Shown here one piece after another: positions 1 through 9,747 of a stretch of 64,000 bases of DNA. A program made the position numbers and the translations under genes. The notes under the pieces are model-generated. The model did not search any database and was not told where the DNA came from. It was given only the letters and a program-made list of their open reading frames with translations. Origin of the DNA: Jackrogersella multiformis (Eukaryota; Ascomycota; Sordariomycetes; Xylariales; Hypoxylaceae); the NCBI GenBank assembly GCA_902806575.1, contig CADCXD010000018.1, positions 3,100,001-3,164,000 on the forward strand, written 5' to 3'. Within the stretch, counting starts at the first letter, position 1, and each line of letters starts with the position of its first letter.

Positions 1-2526
1 CACGAAATCTATGTTAGGGGACACGTATCTCGCCCTGCTCATGGAGAAGGCCGCCAGACCCCTGATAGGCAGATGTTCTTTGTGAATGGCCGCCCCTGCG
101 GCTTGCCACAATTCGCCAAAGTATTTAACGAGGTGTACAAATCGTATAATGCTTCCCAATCCCCGTTTATTTTTGCCGATATCCAGCTAGACACTCATCT
201 TTATGATGTCAATGTCAGTCCTGATAAACGTACAATCCTCTTACACGAGCAAGCTCGAATGCTTGACAATCTGAGAGAGTCGCTCATAGCTCTGTTTGAA
301 TCGCAAGACTACGCACTGCCGACGTCGCAGTTGTCAAGTATTAAGTCGACACCTTTCAAGAAACCTATTAGTAGACAAAATACTCCATTTTCACAGAGCG
401 GGTCAAAGTATTCCAGCTCCGCCGACAACTCGCAGCGTCAGAGCTCAGTTTCCGTCGGTCCAGGCAAGAGAATGGGGCACGATGATGAGGACGAGGACGA
501 TAATTATAATGCCCAGTCTGCAGATGAATCCATGCCAAAAAGCTCAGTCTCGACGAAGTCGCTAGCTCGTGATAGTCAAGGTCTCAACTTAATCAGTCGA
601 TGGGCCGAACGGAAGTCGGAAACCCGTGCCGACTCTCCTTCGACGGCGAGCAAGGCCTCCGTAGATCATAACCAAGAGTCATCAAAAGATACATCAAAAG
701 AAACGGGGCATGTTTTTGCCCAATTTGCGCGGGATTATACAAAAGAGGATAAGGAGGATGATTCCGAGGACAATACTCAGGACCAACCACCGGCTACTGT
801 TCCTCCAATAGAGTCACCCAGCGAAGAACCAGATTTCCGTGTACGCCTAGCAGAGTTGAGCAGACAGAAGACAGGCAGACGAGACAGCAGTCCTATCATT
901 GAACCCCCTATCCCGGCTGTATCTACTTCATCCCGCGTATCAGAAATTCGGGCTAGTAGAGCTAGCTCAGCCTCAAGCTTAAAGCGTTCGGCACCCGAAG
1001 TCGCCACGATTACCGTAGGTAACCATACCGTCACTAGTATCATTGGCTCTCCTTCGAAGAAACAACGAATAGTGGATAACAGAGTCACCGATTCATCGGC
1101 GAGACAACGGAGAGTTAAAGAGTCGGTCACAATCCCTACATTTAATGGGCGCTTAACCCAGATGTTTGCCGCCTATTCGCAATCAAAGCAAGCCGAGCCG
1201 TCGCATATCGAAATCGCTACCAAGACAACAGATGCTTCAGAGAATTCGGACGCTTCTGATGCTTCTAGCGAGCAGTTATTCGTAAAAGATAATGACGGTG
1301 AACAGGATGATGAGCAGGACGACGAATATGAAGAACCTGTCCAAAGCGAAGCGGATGCAGAGAGCGCCGTAGACCAGGAGGGCCACGATTCTGAAAATGA
1401 GCCTCCAGAATCCAACAATGCAAATATTGAATTGCAAAACGATTCACCGCCATCTCCAACTCAACTGAGTGACGATGAACATCCAGACAATCGCACTGAA
1501 GAAGTACAGGAAGTTAAAGTAGATGACGCGGATGATCCTACCAAAGAGCCGACCAATGCAACCACCGACGAGACCCAGAAACGTACGCAAAGTTTCATAA
1601 AAGGCGGCTCGAAGAAAAAGGATTCGACATTCTCCCTATTGCAGACGATACGTATAGATGAAGAGCATATACTGGAAGCCCTAGCGATGCACCAGGATTA
1701 TCTTCAGGATGTCTCCTCATCAACGGGGTCCAAGCTAGTCACAGATAAGCTTGACGCCGAAGATGCCGAGGAGAAGCTGTCCCTAACAATATCGAAATCC
1801 GACTTTGGAAAGATGAAAATCATCGGGCAGTTCAATCTCGGCTTCATCATAGCAATTCGTCCAGCTAAAACAGATCCTAACGACGCCGAAGTAAAAGGCG
1901 GCAGAGATGACGAGCTTTTCATCATCGATCAACACGCAACAGACGAGAAGTACAACTTCGAGCGGCTGCAAGCCAACACAGTCGTACAATCCCAAAGACT
2001 GGTCCAGCCCAAGACGCTCGAGCTCACGGCTCTCGAGGAAGAGGTGATCAGGGAAAACCTAGAAGCGCTAGAGGCGAACGGGTTCGTCGTCAGCATGGAC
2101 GAGAGCGGCGACCAGCCCGTCGGATCCCGCTGCCAGCTGCTTAGCCTGCCGCTCAGCCGGGAGACGACGTTCTCGCTCGCGGACCTCGAGGAGCTCGTGT
2201 CGATGCTGACGGACCACCAGTCCGCGTCGGCTGACGCGATCCCCCGCCCCTCCAAGGTCCGCAACATGTTCGCCATGCGCGCGTGCCGCAGCAGCGTCAT
2301 GATCGGCAAGTCCTTGACCACGAAGCAGATGGAGAAGCTCGTTAGGCACATGGGCGAGCTCGACAAACCGTGGAACTGCCCCCACGGCCGCCCCACCATG
2401 CGCCACCTCGGCGGCCTCGGCGCCTGGAGCGGCATGGGCTGGAGCGAGGGCGACGGGTTCGATGCCGCGAGAGCGGAGCCTACGGATTGGGCCGGGTATG
2501 TTAGGGGGAGGAATGAGCTGGAGTGA
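1..2526 (+). CDS. PMS1: DNA mismatch repair protein PMS1 (MutL homologue), 5' partial
   Basis: Forms MutL-alpha with MLH1; the latent endonuclease nicks the strand to be repaired. The frame is open from base 1, so the gene begins outside the window; the first ATG seen (73) is internal. The fragment is 841 residues. It opens inside the N-terminal GHKL ATPase module (RQTPDRQMFFVNGRPC near residues 19-34), then has a long acidic, Ser/Thr-rich linker, then the C-terminal dimerisation/endonuclease domain. The metal-binding motif DQHATDEKYNFE starts at fragment residue 643, matching DQHA(X)2E(X)4E. The conserved ACR (about 761-763) and CPHGRPT (793-799) elements follow, as in PMS2/PMS1 nucleases. 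The visible part has no intron. It is convergent with the next gene. The family is certain; only the N-terminal ATPase motifs are missing because of the window edge. Confidence 0.95.
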   Translation, partial: HEIYVRGHVSRPAHGEGRQTPDRQMFFVNGRPCGLPQFAKVFNEVYKSYNASQSPFIFADIQLDTHLYDVNVSPDKRTILLHEQARMLDNLRESLIALFESQDYALPTSQLSSIKSTPFKKPISRQNTPFSQSGSKYSSSADNSQRQSSVSVGPGKRMGHDDEDEDDNYNAQSADESMPKSSVSTKSLARDSQGLNLISRWAERKSETRADSPSTASKASVDHNQESSKDTSKETGHVFAQFARDYTKEDKEDDSEDNTQDQPPATVPPIESPSEEPDFRVRLAELSRQKTGRRDSSPIIEPPIPAVSTSSRVSEIRASRASSASSLKRSAPEVATITVGNHTVTSIIGSPSKKQRIVDNRVTDSSARQRRVKESVTIPTFNGRLTQMFAAYSQSKQAEPSHIEIATKTTDASENSDASDASSEQLFVKDNDGEQDDEQDDEYEEPVQSEADAESAVDQEGHDSENEPPESNNANIELQNDSPPSPTQLSDDEHPDNRTEEVQEVKVDDADDPTKEPTNATTDETQKRTQSFIKGGSKKKDSTFSLLQTIRIDEEHILEALAMHQDYLQDVSSSTGSKLVTDKLDAEDAEEKLSLTISKSDFGKMKIIGQFNLGFIIAIRPAKTDPNDAEVKGGRDDELFIIDQHATDEKYNFERLQANTVVQSQRLVQPKTLELTALEEEVIRENLEALEANGFVVSMDESGDQPVGSRCQLLSLPLSRETTFSLADLEELVSMLTDHQSASADAIPRPSKVRNMFAMRACRSSVMIGKSLTTKQMEKLVRHMGELDKPWNCPHGRPTMRHLGGLGAWSGMGWSEGDGFDAARAEPTDWAGYVRGRNELE

Positions 2527-3193
2527 TGCATAATACCGTACTATTCAATCAGTTGTGTCTAGGGGCCTTGAGGTCTTGTTGCCTTGCGTGTATGCGTCGC
2601 AGGGCGGTGCGGCATGGGGTTTGCTGTTATTCTTATGGATATACCCTTATGTAGTAATCTAGTGTCTCGAGAAGAATGTGTGAATACTCGATCTGCAACG
2701 ATATATAGATACTTAAATAATTTAGATGTTAATAGTCGAGTTCGCCAGCGTCATTAAGCATACCACGTTAATTCGAAAAACCAGCGATTTTCATGCGACA
2801 GCTATTATTCATTCCATTGAGACCGGAGCCCTAACCCGACCAGTCCAATCCAGTCCAATTCAATCCCTATTCCAGTGACTGTTGTTTCCCTAATTGTGCC
2901 TTATATTACATCCGTGAATCATCATCGTCACATCACATCACATCCACCAACAAACACTTCTCTCCCTGTACTTGTTTCCCGTTTCCCGTTTTTGGAAAAT
3001 CGAAGACATGACGTGACAGACAGACAGAAACTAAAAGCTAACTCCAGGTGGTATCATAGAAATCACTCGATCCCTTCAATCCCACCGTAATTCCACTTCC
3101 ACCTCCGTATCCCTTGTTTTCCCTACTCCTGTTCCACTCCTCTTCCTCTTCCTCTCTCTCTCTTTCTCTCTTTTGTTTTCTGTTCATCTCCAC
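2527..3193. other. Intergenic, convergent 3' ends
   Basis: Lies between the PMS1 stop and the stop of the minus-strand membrane-protein gene. It holds the two 3' regions, a short tandem of CAGTCCAATC-like units near 2840-2870, and a pyrimidine-rich CT tract at about 3135-3180. No gene is supported. Confidence 0.6.
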
Positions 3194-5320
3194 TCAATCC
3201 TCATTCAAGATACTATATCTCGAGTACCTGTACTCCCTATCGACCAGGCCCTCCTCCGCCACCTTCCCGCTCACGTTGCGGCGGTACGAAGCCCCGCTCC
3301 CCAGATCGCCGTAGTCGTGGCCGGACGAGACCTGGCGGTTCTTGTTCTTGTTCCCGTCCTTGTCGCTGCCGCCCAGCATGATGGGCGGCGTGGCCGGCTT
3401 CAGCTCGCCGTACGGCTTGGAGTAGAAGTCGCCGTCGGCCTGGATGGAGGAGTCCCGGTTGCGCGCGGGGCCCTTGGCCCTGCCGATGGTGCTGCGCCGC
3501 CAGAACGGCGCCGTGGCCGTGGCCGCCGCCTGCATCGGCTTCTCGTCCGCGATGTCGCGGCCGCCGCTCACGCGGCGCGAGTTCAGGTTCACCTCCGAGA
3601 GGGCGGCGTCGCGCGGCGAGGGGCGGAACGGCGCCTTCTGCTTGCCCGCGTCCCTAGGCGGCGTGCCCGGCGGCGGGTTCAGGCGCAGGGGGTTGGGGTG
3701 CATGCGCGCCGTGACGTTGATGGGGCTGCTCTGGACGTCGTCGTCGGAGTCGCCGGGCCTCATCATGCCGCCGCTCCCGCCGTTCTCGCGGTCGCCCTCG
3801 TCCTCGTCCTCCTCCGAGTCGTCGAAGTTGTACCGCTGGTTCAGGGCCTCGTACTGGCGGGAGCGGCGGCCGCGCTCGGCGGCGTTCATGGCGCGCTGGC
3901 GCTCCTGCGTGCGGTTGATGAGCGACTCGGACGCGTACCACGACTCGGTGAACTTGGCGACGCGCGTGGGCGACGCGTTGATGGGCTGCTGGTGCGAGGG
4001 CGACGGCATGGGCGCCAGCGTCACGCTGCTGGGCCGCGACGACGGCGGCGGCGACGGCGACCGCATCCCCGTCTCGTGCAGCGGCACCTCGGTGTAGCTG
4101 CCGCGCTGGGCGACGCGCGGCGCGGAGATGATGCTGGACACGCCGGAGAGGCGCTTGGGGTCGACGAGGGACGCGACGCTGTTGCGGGGCGAGTTGCCGG
4201 GCGTGATCTGGTACTGCCGGCTCGGCAGGTCGGAGCGGGAGTCGCGGTTGGAGGAGGCGGCGTAGGAGGAGTCGCGCGAGCCGGCGCGCGTGTGCATGAA
4301 CGGGATGCTGGGCGGGCGCGAGAGGTCCTGGTAGGGTGCGCCCGAGTTGCGGTAGTTCTCGAGGGGGGTGGACAGGCGCTTGGAGCTCGAGTCGTCGGAG
4401 ACGGCGGTGTAGCTGGTGGCAACGGACGACTTGTTGCGCTTGTGCTGCCGCGCGCGCGAGGTGAGGTTGCTCTCGAGCGGGTTCATGTCGGGCGGCATGT
4501 GGGCGATGCGCCGGAACATTAGGCCCAGGTAGATGGACACGCCGAGCGAGATCACGTGCAGGCCGCCGGCGATGATGAGCAGGTAGTGCTCGCTCAGGAC
4601 GAGGGCCGCGGTGAGCTCCGGGGTGGCCTCCACGATGAGCTTCCACGATGAGCCGTGGTTGACGACGGAGATCACGCCGAAGGCGTATAAGGGTACTACA
4701 GCCAGGTCCATAACACCGGCGAATAGCTGGTAGGCCGCCGACGAAGTGGGCGGTCTCGCGTTAGCGGGTCGCATGAAGTGCCAGATGGCGTAGACACAGC
4801 TGATTGCTACGACGCCGGGCTGGATGTCATGGTTAGTTAGGATTCGACCATGTGCTAGAAGGTAGGTGGAAGTATACCGCGATTCTCATAACCCAAGAGG
4901 TGAGAGGGTCAACATTGGTGATTAGAATCATGAGGGTGAGTAAACCGCCGCCTCCAACCATCTCCAGTAGGCGAAGGAATAGTTGGAAACCTCTCATGAA
5001 TTTGATCCACCACTTCGCAGTGTTGCTCATAGGGAGGAAGTATGAAGGCCGGCCGCCGGTTGGGATCTGTTGCGCACTTTGATAGGTTAACTTTTGAAGC
5101 TCATATTTTACTTACTCTAGGTAGAAATGTAAAATCTCTATTTCATTGCGACTTACTCGGGATGTCGGCCGAAGGATACCAGAGGACCATCTTGCTTCTT
5201 CTTCTTCTTAGGTTTGGGCTCCCAGCTCGCTCTAGTAATGGCCTTAGGGTCGAAGGGTTTCTCGGGCAATCTCGAATCGCGCCTGTCGCTGTCGTATAAG
5301 TATGGCTGTTGAGCTCCCAT
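3194..5320 (-). CDS. Fungal four-helix membrane protein with long disordered tail, unknown function
   Basis: Three exons: 5157-5320, 4878-5076 and 3194-4819. The introns are 80 nt (GTAAGT...AAAG) and 58 nt (GTATAC...CCAG, branch CTAAC). The joined frame gives 662 residues. I place the start at 5320 because the first exon supplies the segment PLVSFGRHPD, which resembles a conserved N-terminal block I recall from ascomycete homologues; starting at 5030 would lose it. Four hydrophobic segments are visible: GGGGLLTLMILI, PGVVAISCVYAIW, AGVMDLAVVPLYAFGVI and LIIAGGLHVISLGVSIYLG. A roughly 430-residue Ser/Arg/Pro-rich, very GC-rich cytosolic tail follows. A lysine run (KPKKKKK) lies in the N-terminal part. 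No enzyme motif is seen, so membrane scaffold or transport roles are guesses only. The high GC of the tail produces long spurious frames on the opposite strand. Confidence 0.85.
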
Positions 5321-6074
5321 ATCTGCGAATGCTGGCTCGATCTAAGCAAAGCAAAGCAAGGCAAGGCTGAGAGACATTGACATTCACGATGGGAAGGGTG
5401 GGTAGATCGACGAATTAACTGGAATGTATGGCTTTATGAATTGCGAAAAGGTGGGAGCACCGTAGTGGGGAAATTAAGAGGTGGGATGTGTACGATCGCA
5501 TACAATGCCATACTGCGGGTGAGCTGACTGGGGAAACAATTCGGGTTTCCATAGCAACAGGCGACATGATACAGGTAACAGGACAGGTATAGGCAAAACC
5601 ACCCGACTTAGGTATAGGTATAATACGAGACCATAAATTATGTTACAGTTACAATGGAGTATTAGGAGTTAGTGGATATAACAATTTGCATTTGTTTGAA
5701 TAATACGATATTTGTATGAATCTGTATAAGATGATGTTTTTTTTAGAATGGAAGAAGTCGCATATTGTGTCTTTGCCTTTGAATTGGTTAATAAATGCAT
5801 TAACCAGTGTTTAATGGCCGCACCTGCGACCGGCGATGTCGGACCGGACTTCGGACGACCGAGACAACAGGAACAACAGCCCGAAATTCAATTCTATGTC
5901 ATTTTGAGAAACCGCAAGTTGCAACTACCTACTCCAGCATCATTCTTGCATCTGGGTACCTACCTAGGTACTTAACCCTATGGAAAACTACATACCTATC
6001 TTTATTAATGATGCGATAACAATTCTTTCTTATTCTCATAATTTGTATATGGTGTAGGTGGATGCATACGAACC
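5321..6074. other. Divergent promoter region
   Basis: A 754-bp spacer between the divergent membrane-protein gene and ARH1. It contains AT-rich stretches and one ACCTAGGT palindrome at 5962-5969. No coding signal is convincing. Confidence 0.6.
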
Positions 6075-7724
6075 ATGATTTCTATTACCAAGTCGTGGCT
6101 TTGCGCAACCTGCCGGCGCAAAGCTTCTGCGTCACTGGCCTCTAGGATTTCATATTATTCAACCTCAAGTCTCCATGATAGACCTCTTAGAATGGCTGTA
6201 GTCGGCTCCGGCCCGGCCGGTTTCTATACCGCGTACCGAGTTATGTCCAAGGCGCCAAAAACAAAGGTCGACATGTTCGAGGCCTTACCTGTACCATATG
6301 GTCTTGTGAGATTCGGAGTTGCGCCAGACCATCCCGAAGTTAAGGTATGGGGAACATATACGAATATATACACACAACCAAATCATTGACTGTGTGAGAA
6401 AATAGAACTGTCAAGAAAAGTTCGAAGAAGTTGCTAGTTCACCAGACTTTACCTTCATTGGAAATGTCTCTATCGGCAACGCAGGCGGCCATTTTGCCGG
6501 CTGTACAATTCCGTTGGCTTCTATGATGCACCACTACGATGCCGTTGTTTTTGCCTATGGTGCATCTAAAGACAAACGCCTCGGAATCCCGGGAGAATCT
6601 GAATTGCAGGGGATTTACTCGGCCCGGGAGTTTGTTGGCTGGTACAATGGTCTACCGGAATATGCAAACCTAGCCCCGGACCTCACCAAGGGAGATGAAG
6701 CGGTTATCATTGGCCAAGGTAATGTTGCTCTCGATGTCGCTAGGATGCTTTTGGAGAATGTGGATGTACTACGGAAGTCGGACATCACCGAGACAGCCAT
6801 TGAGACCTTATTGAAGAGTCGTATCAAGCGAGTCCATATCGTAGGCAGAAGAGGACCGATGCAGGTAAGTCTTATTGGTATCAGCTGACATGACTTGGTA
6901 TCTGATGGTATTTCTAGGCGGCTTTCACAATTAAGGAAATCCGAGAGCTGATGAAACTCCATGGGGTTGGTTTCCATGACATCGATATGTCTCTCATCCC
7001 TGACGAGATTTCGAAACTGCCCCGGGCTCGGCGAAGGCTTATGGATATTATGGTGAAAGGCTCGACGGCTCGAGTTAACGAAGCCGCCAAATCATGGTCT
7101 CTGGACTTCTGTTTATCACCAACCGAATTCCTTGGCCGATCGGATGGATATATTAACAGCACAGCTTTCGAGCGAACATCCTTAGCGTCGCCCTTCGACT
7201 CATCCTCGAGCGTTACTGGTACTGGCGAGAAACTCACGATACCCTCTTCCGTAGCATTCCGTTCTATTGGCTATAAATCTGTTGCTCTGCCTGGATTTGA
7301 TGAGGCGGGCATATCGTTTAGCGATAGAAAAGGTATCATCGAGAACGATGGAATGGGTCGCGTATTGCGGATTCAAGGTGACGAAAGTAGTGCTCGGCAT
7401 CAAGGATCACATTTGCCAGGGGTCTACTGTGCAGGCTGGGTTAAGAGAGGCCCAACAGGCGTCATTGCCTCGACGATGGAAGATGCCTTCTCTACGGGCG
7501 ATGCAATTACTGCAGACTGGAATTCCGACGCCCCGTTCCTCGAAGGGGAAAGTAGCTCTGGCTGGGAAGCCTTACGAGCAGGGGTGGAGCATGGGAAATG
7601 CAAGGTTATCCAGTGGGAGGATTGGCGGAAGATAGACAAGGCGGAAAGAGAGCGGGGTCTGCTGGTTGGAAAAGAAAGAGAGAAGTTCACAAGCACGACG
7701 GATATGATAGAAGCTGCAAGTTAA
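6075..7724 (+). CDS. ARH1: NADPH:adrenodoxin (ferredoxin) oxidoreductase, mitochondrial
   Basis: FAD flavoprotein that passes electrons from NADPH to the mitochondrial ferredoxin, feeding Fe-S cluster and heme A synthesis. Exons 6075-6344, 6406-6864 and 6918-7724 give 511 residues, close to the family's usual 490-510. The introns are 61 and 53 nt with GT-AG ends. The N-terminus (Arg/Ser-rich, no acids for about 34 residues) looks like a mitochondrial presequence. The FAD dinucleotide fold GSGPAGFYTAY is at residues 44-54. An NADP-binding GQGNVALDVARM lies near residue 193, and HIVGRRGPMQ precedes the second intron. The C-terminal GWVKRGPTGVIASTMEDA matches the family FAD-contact region. The stop lies 49 bp from the convergent ETF alpha stop. 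Confidence 0.95.
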
Positions 7725-7773
7725 GTTAAACGAAGATAGCCTCGCGGGTGATTGTAGCATAATGTAGTTGTAT

Positions 7774-8926
7774 CTACGAGCTCTTTAGCTTCTCCGTTAA
7801 CTCGGGCACCTTGTCGAATAAATCTCCAACCAACCCCACGTCGGCTACTTGGAATATTGGTGCGTCGGCGTCTTTGTTAATAGCTGCAATCACCTTGCTG
7901 TCCTTCATACCCGCCAAATGCTGGATTGCGCCGGAAATGCCGACAGCCATATATAGTTGAGGAGCGACCACCTTTCCGGTCTGACCAACCTGTAGACTGT
8001 TGTCGGCATATCCACTATCCACCGCGGCACGGGACGCTCCGACGGCAGCGCCTAACGAATCCGCGAGCGGGAGCATAATGTTGTCGAAGTCCTCCTTCGA
8101 CTTTAGACCTCTGCCTCCGGAAACGACCCTGCCGGCAGTCGCCAGGTCAGGTCTGTCCGATTTAGCTAGATCTTCGGAAACCCATTCTATAGATATCTCC
8201 ACGTTAGGATCAACGCCATCCTCCACCGTTGCCGAGCCACCCTGTATTTCGGCAGCGGGGAAGGCGGTGCCACGGATGGTGATGATCTTGATCGGGTCGG
8301 AGGACTCGACGGTAGCAATGGCATTGCCAGCGTATATCGGGCGCACAAATGTGTTCTCGTTTTCAATGGCAGTGATATCCGACACCTGTTGGGAGTCTAG
8401 CAGTGCGGCAACTCGCGGCATCAAGCTCTTCCCGAACGCAGTGTGTCCTGCGATAATATGTGTGTATCCGCCTTTCTTGATATTCTCAACTAATAAGGGG
8501 GCATAGTTTTCGGGAAGACTCTGAGGTTGAACGGATGTCAGCCAACTATAAATTGTGACCATAATTATATACAATTAAATAGGCAGGATACTAGGCAGGA
8601 TGATCATCCCTCACCTTATCATAGGCAGCATTGTCCACTGCGATTATCTTCTCGACGCCTTCTACCTTCGCAGCCTCTTCTGCGACTGGCTTAATATTGC
8701 CTCCAGCGACGAACCCATGTATAGGGCCACCGAGCTTCTTCGCGGCTGTGATTGCGCTTAGAGAACCGTGGTTGAGCTTGCCATCGCGCTGTTCTAGGAT
8801 CGCCAATGACGAGAGTAATCTTCGGAGAGGCGAGGGGCTGCTGAAAGGACTCGTTAACACCGAAGTAGAGCGTGGCAGAGCGCCGACGCCTCTAAGAACC
8901 GTCCGTCTCGCCGTGGGAAAAAGCAT
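7774..8926 (-). CDS. AIM45: Electron transfer flavoprotein alpha subunit, mitochondrial
   Basis: Alpha subunit of the matrix ETF heterodimer, which carries electrons from acyl-CoA and other dehydrogenases to ETF-ubiquinone oxidoreductase. Two exons, 8615-8926 and 7774-8520, are split by a 94-nt intron (GTGAGG...CTCAG, branch CTGAC) and encode 352 residues, the usual length. The first about 35 residues are Arg/Ser-rich, as expected for a mitochondrial presequence. The FAD-binding C-terminal domain is clear: GRVVSGGRGLKS, then GQTGKVVAPQLYMAVGISGA, then DADAPIFQVADVGLVGDLF. The second exon could be mis-started at an internal codon, but the exon junction AAG|AGT joins AYDK to SLPENYAPLL as in homologues. 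Convergent with ARH1 and divergent from the SWI3-like gene. Confidence 0.95.
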
Positions 8927-9747
8927 CGTGTTTGGTGATTGGAGTGTAACAATCCTCGCACGGCGGAGACTAGTTAGCCTACTATGTACCTAGTGTAGGT
9001 AGCCTGCTACGATGTCAATCTTGGAGGCCGGGGCTCGTCGAAGTTGAAGGTGTTCATGATGAATTTAAATTCGGCTGTTCGCGGCCCACACCGAGGTAGT
9101 ATGTACCTAAGTAGCGTAGATTTGTAGTTCCGGGGGCCGATCGCGGTTCCTTAAGGTAGGATAAAAGGTGGGCCATATCTAGGTATCTAGGTATCTTTGA
9201 AGTACGAGATTACCTAAATACCCTAGGTACCTAAGGTACCTACCTAGGTAATAAGTGCAGCCACGTGACATACATGCGCTTGGACCAATATAGAGTACCT
9301 AGGTACGTACCTACACTAGGCTGGTCCCATGCTGCCCAGGCCAAAAAGTTCAATGCCTTTTTCTCTTCTGCTACTCTGTAAAACTTGTACCCAGTTCTTC
9401 TTCCAAGTCGCGCCAAATTATTTCTCCAAACACGCGGTCGACCCAAGCTTCTTTCGCATCGACCATCCACATCGACCATCGACGCATCAACGCACCGAAC
9501 GCATCCAATGAATTTCACTTAAGATCCATCGACCTCTACACGATTTAAATAGATACATTGGCACATTAGCACATTTTTCCATTCTATTCTTATCACTCGT
9601 TTAATGACCACCTATCGCCACTACTGCTATCACTAGGTACCACTAAGGATCTTGATCTTTGCGATAGCGTCGCGCTCGGTTTTTCCTCTTTCTAATAACC
9701 CACCCTATAATCATCACCAGCTTTTAAATCACATTTTGGCTCTCAAG
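8927..9747. other. Divergent promoter region rich in ACCTAGGT-type repeats
   Basis: An 821-bp spacer between ETF alpha and the SWI3-like gene. It has dense TACCTA/TAGGTA repeats at 9180-9315, with perfect ACCTAGGT at 9242-9249 and 9297-9304, and a CTAGTGTAG copy at 8990-8998. No gene is seen. Confidence 0.6.

Noticed and set aside
3173..4522. A 449-codon plus-strand open frame
   Set aside because: It mirrors the GC-rich tail of the minus-strand membrane protein, has Val/Ala/Arg-dominated composition, and matches no family.
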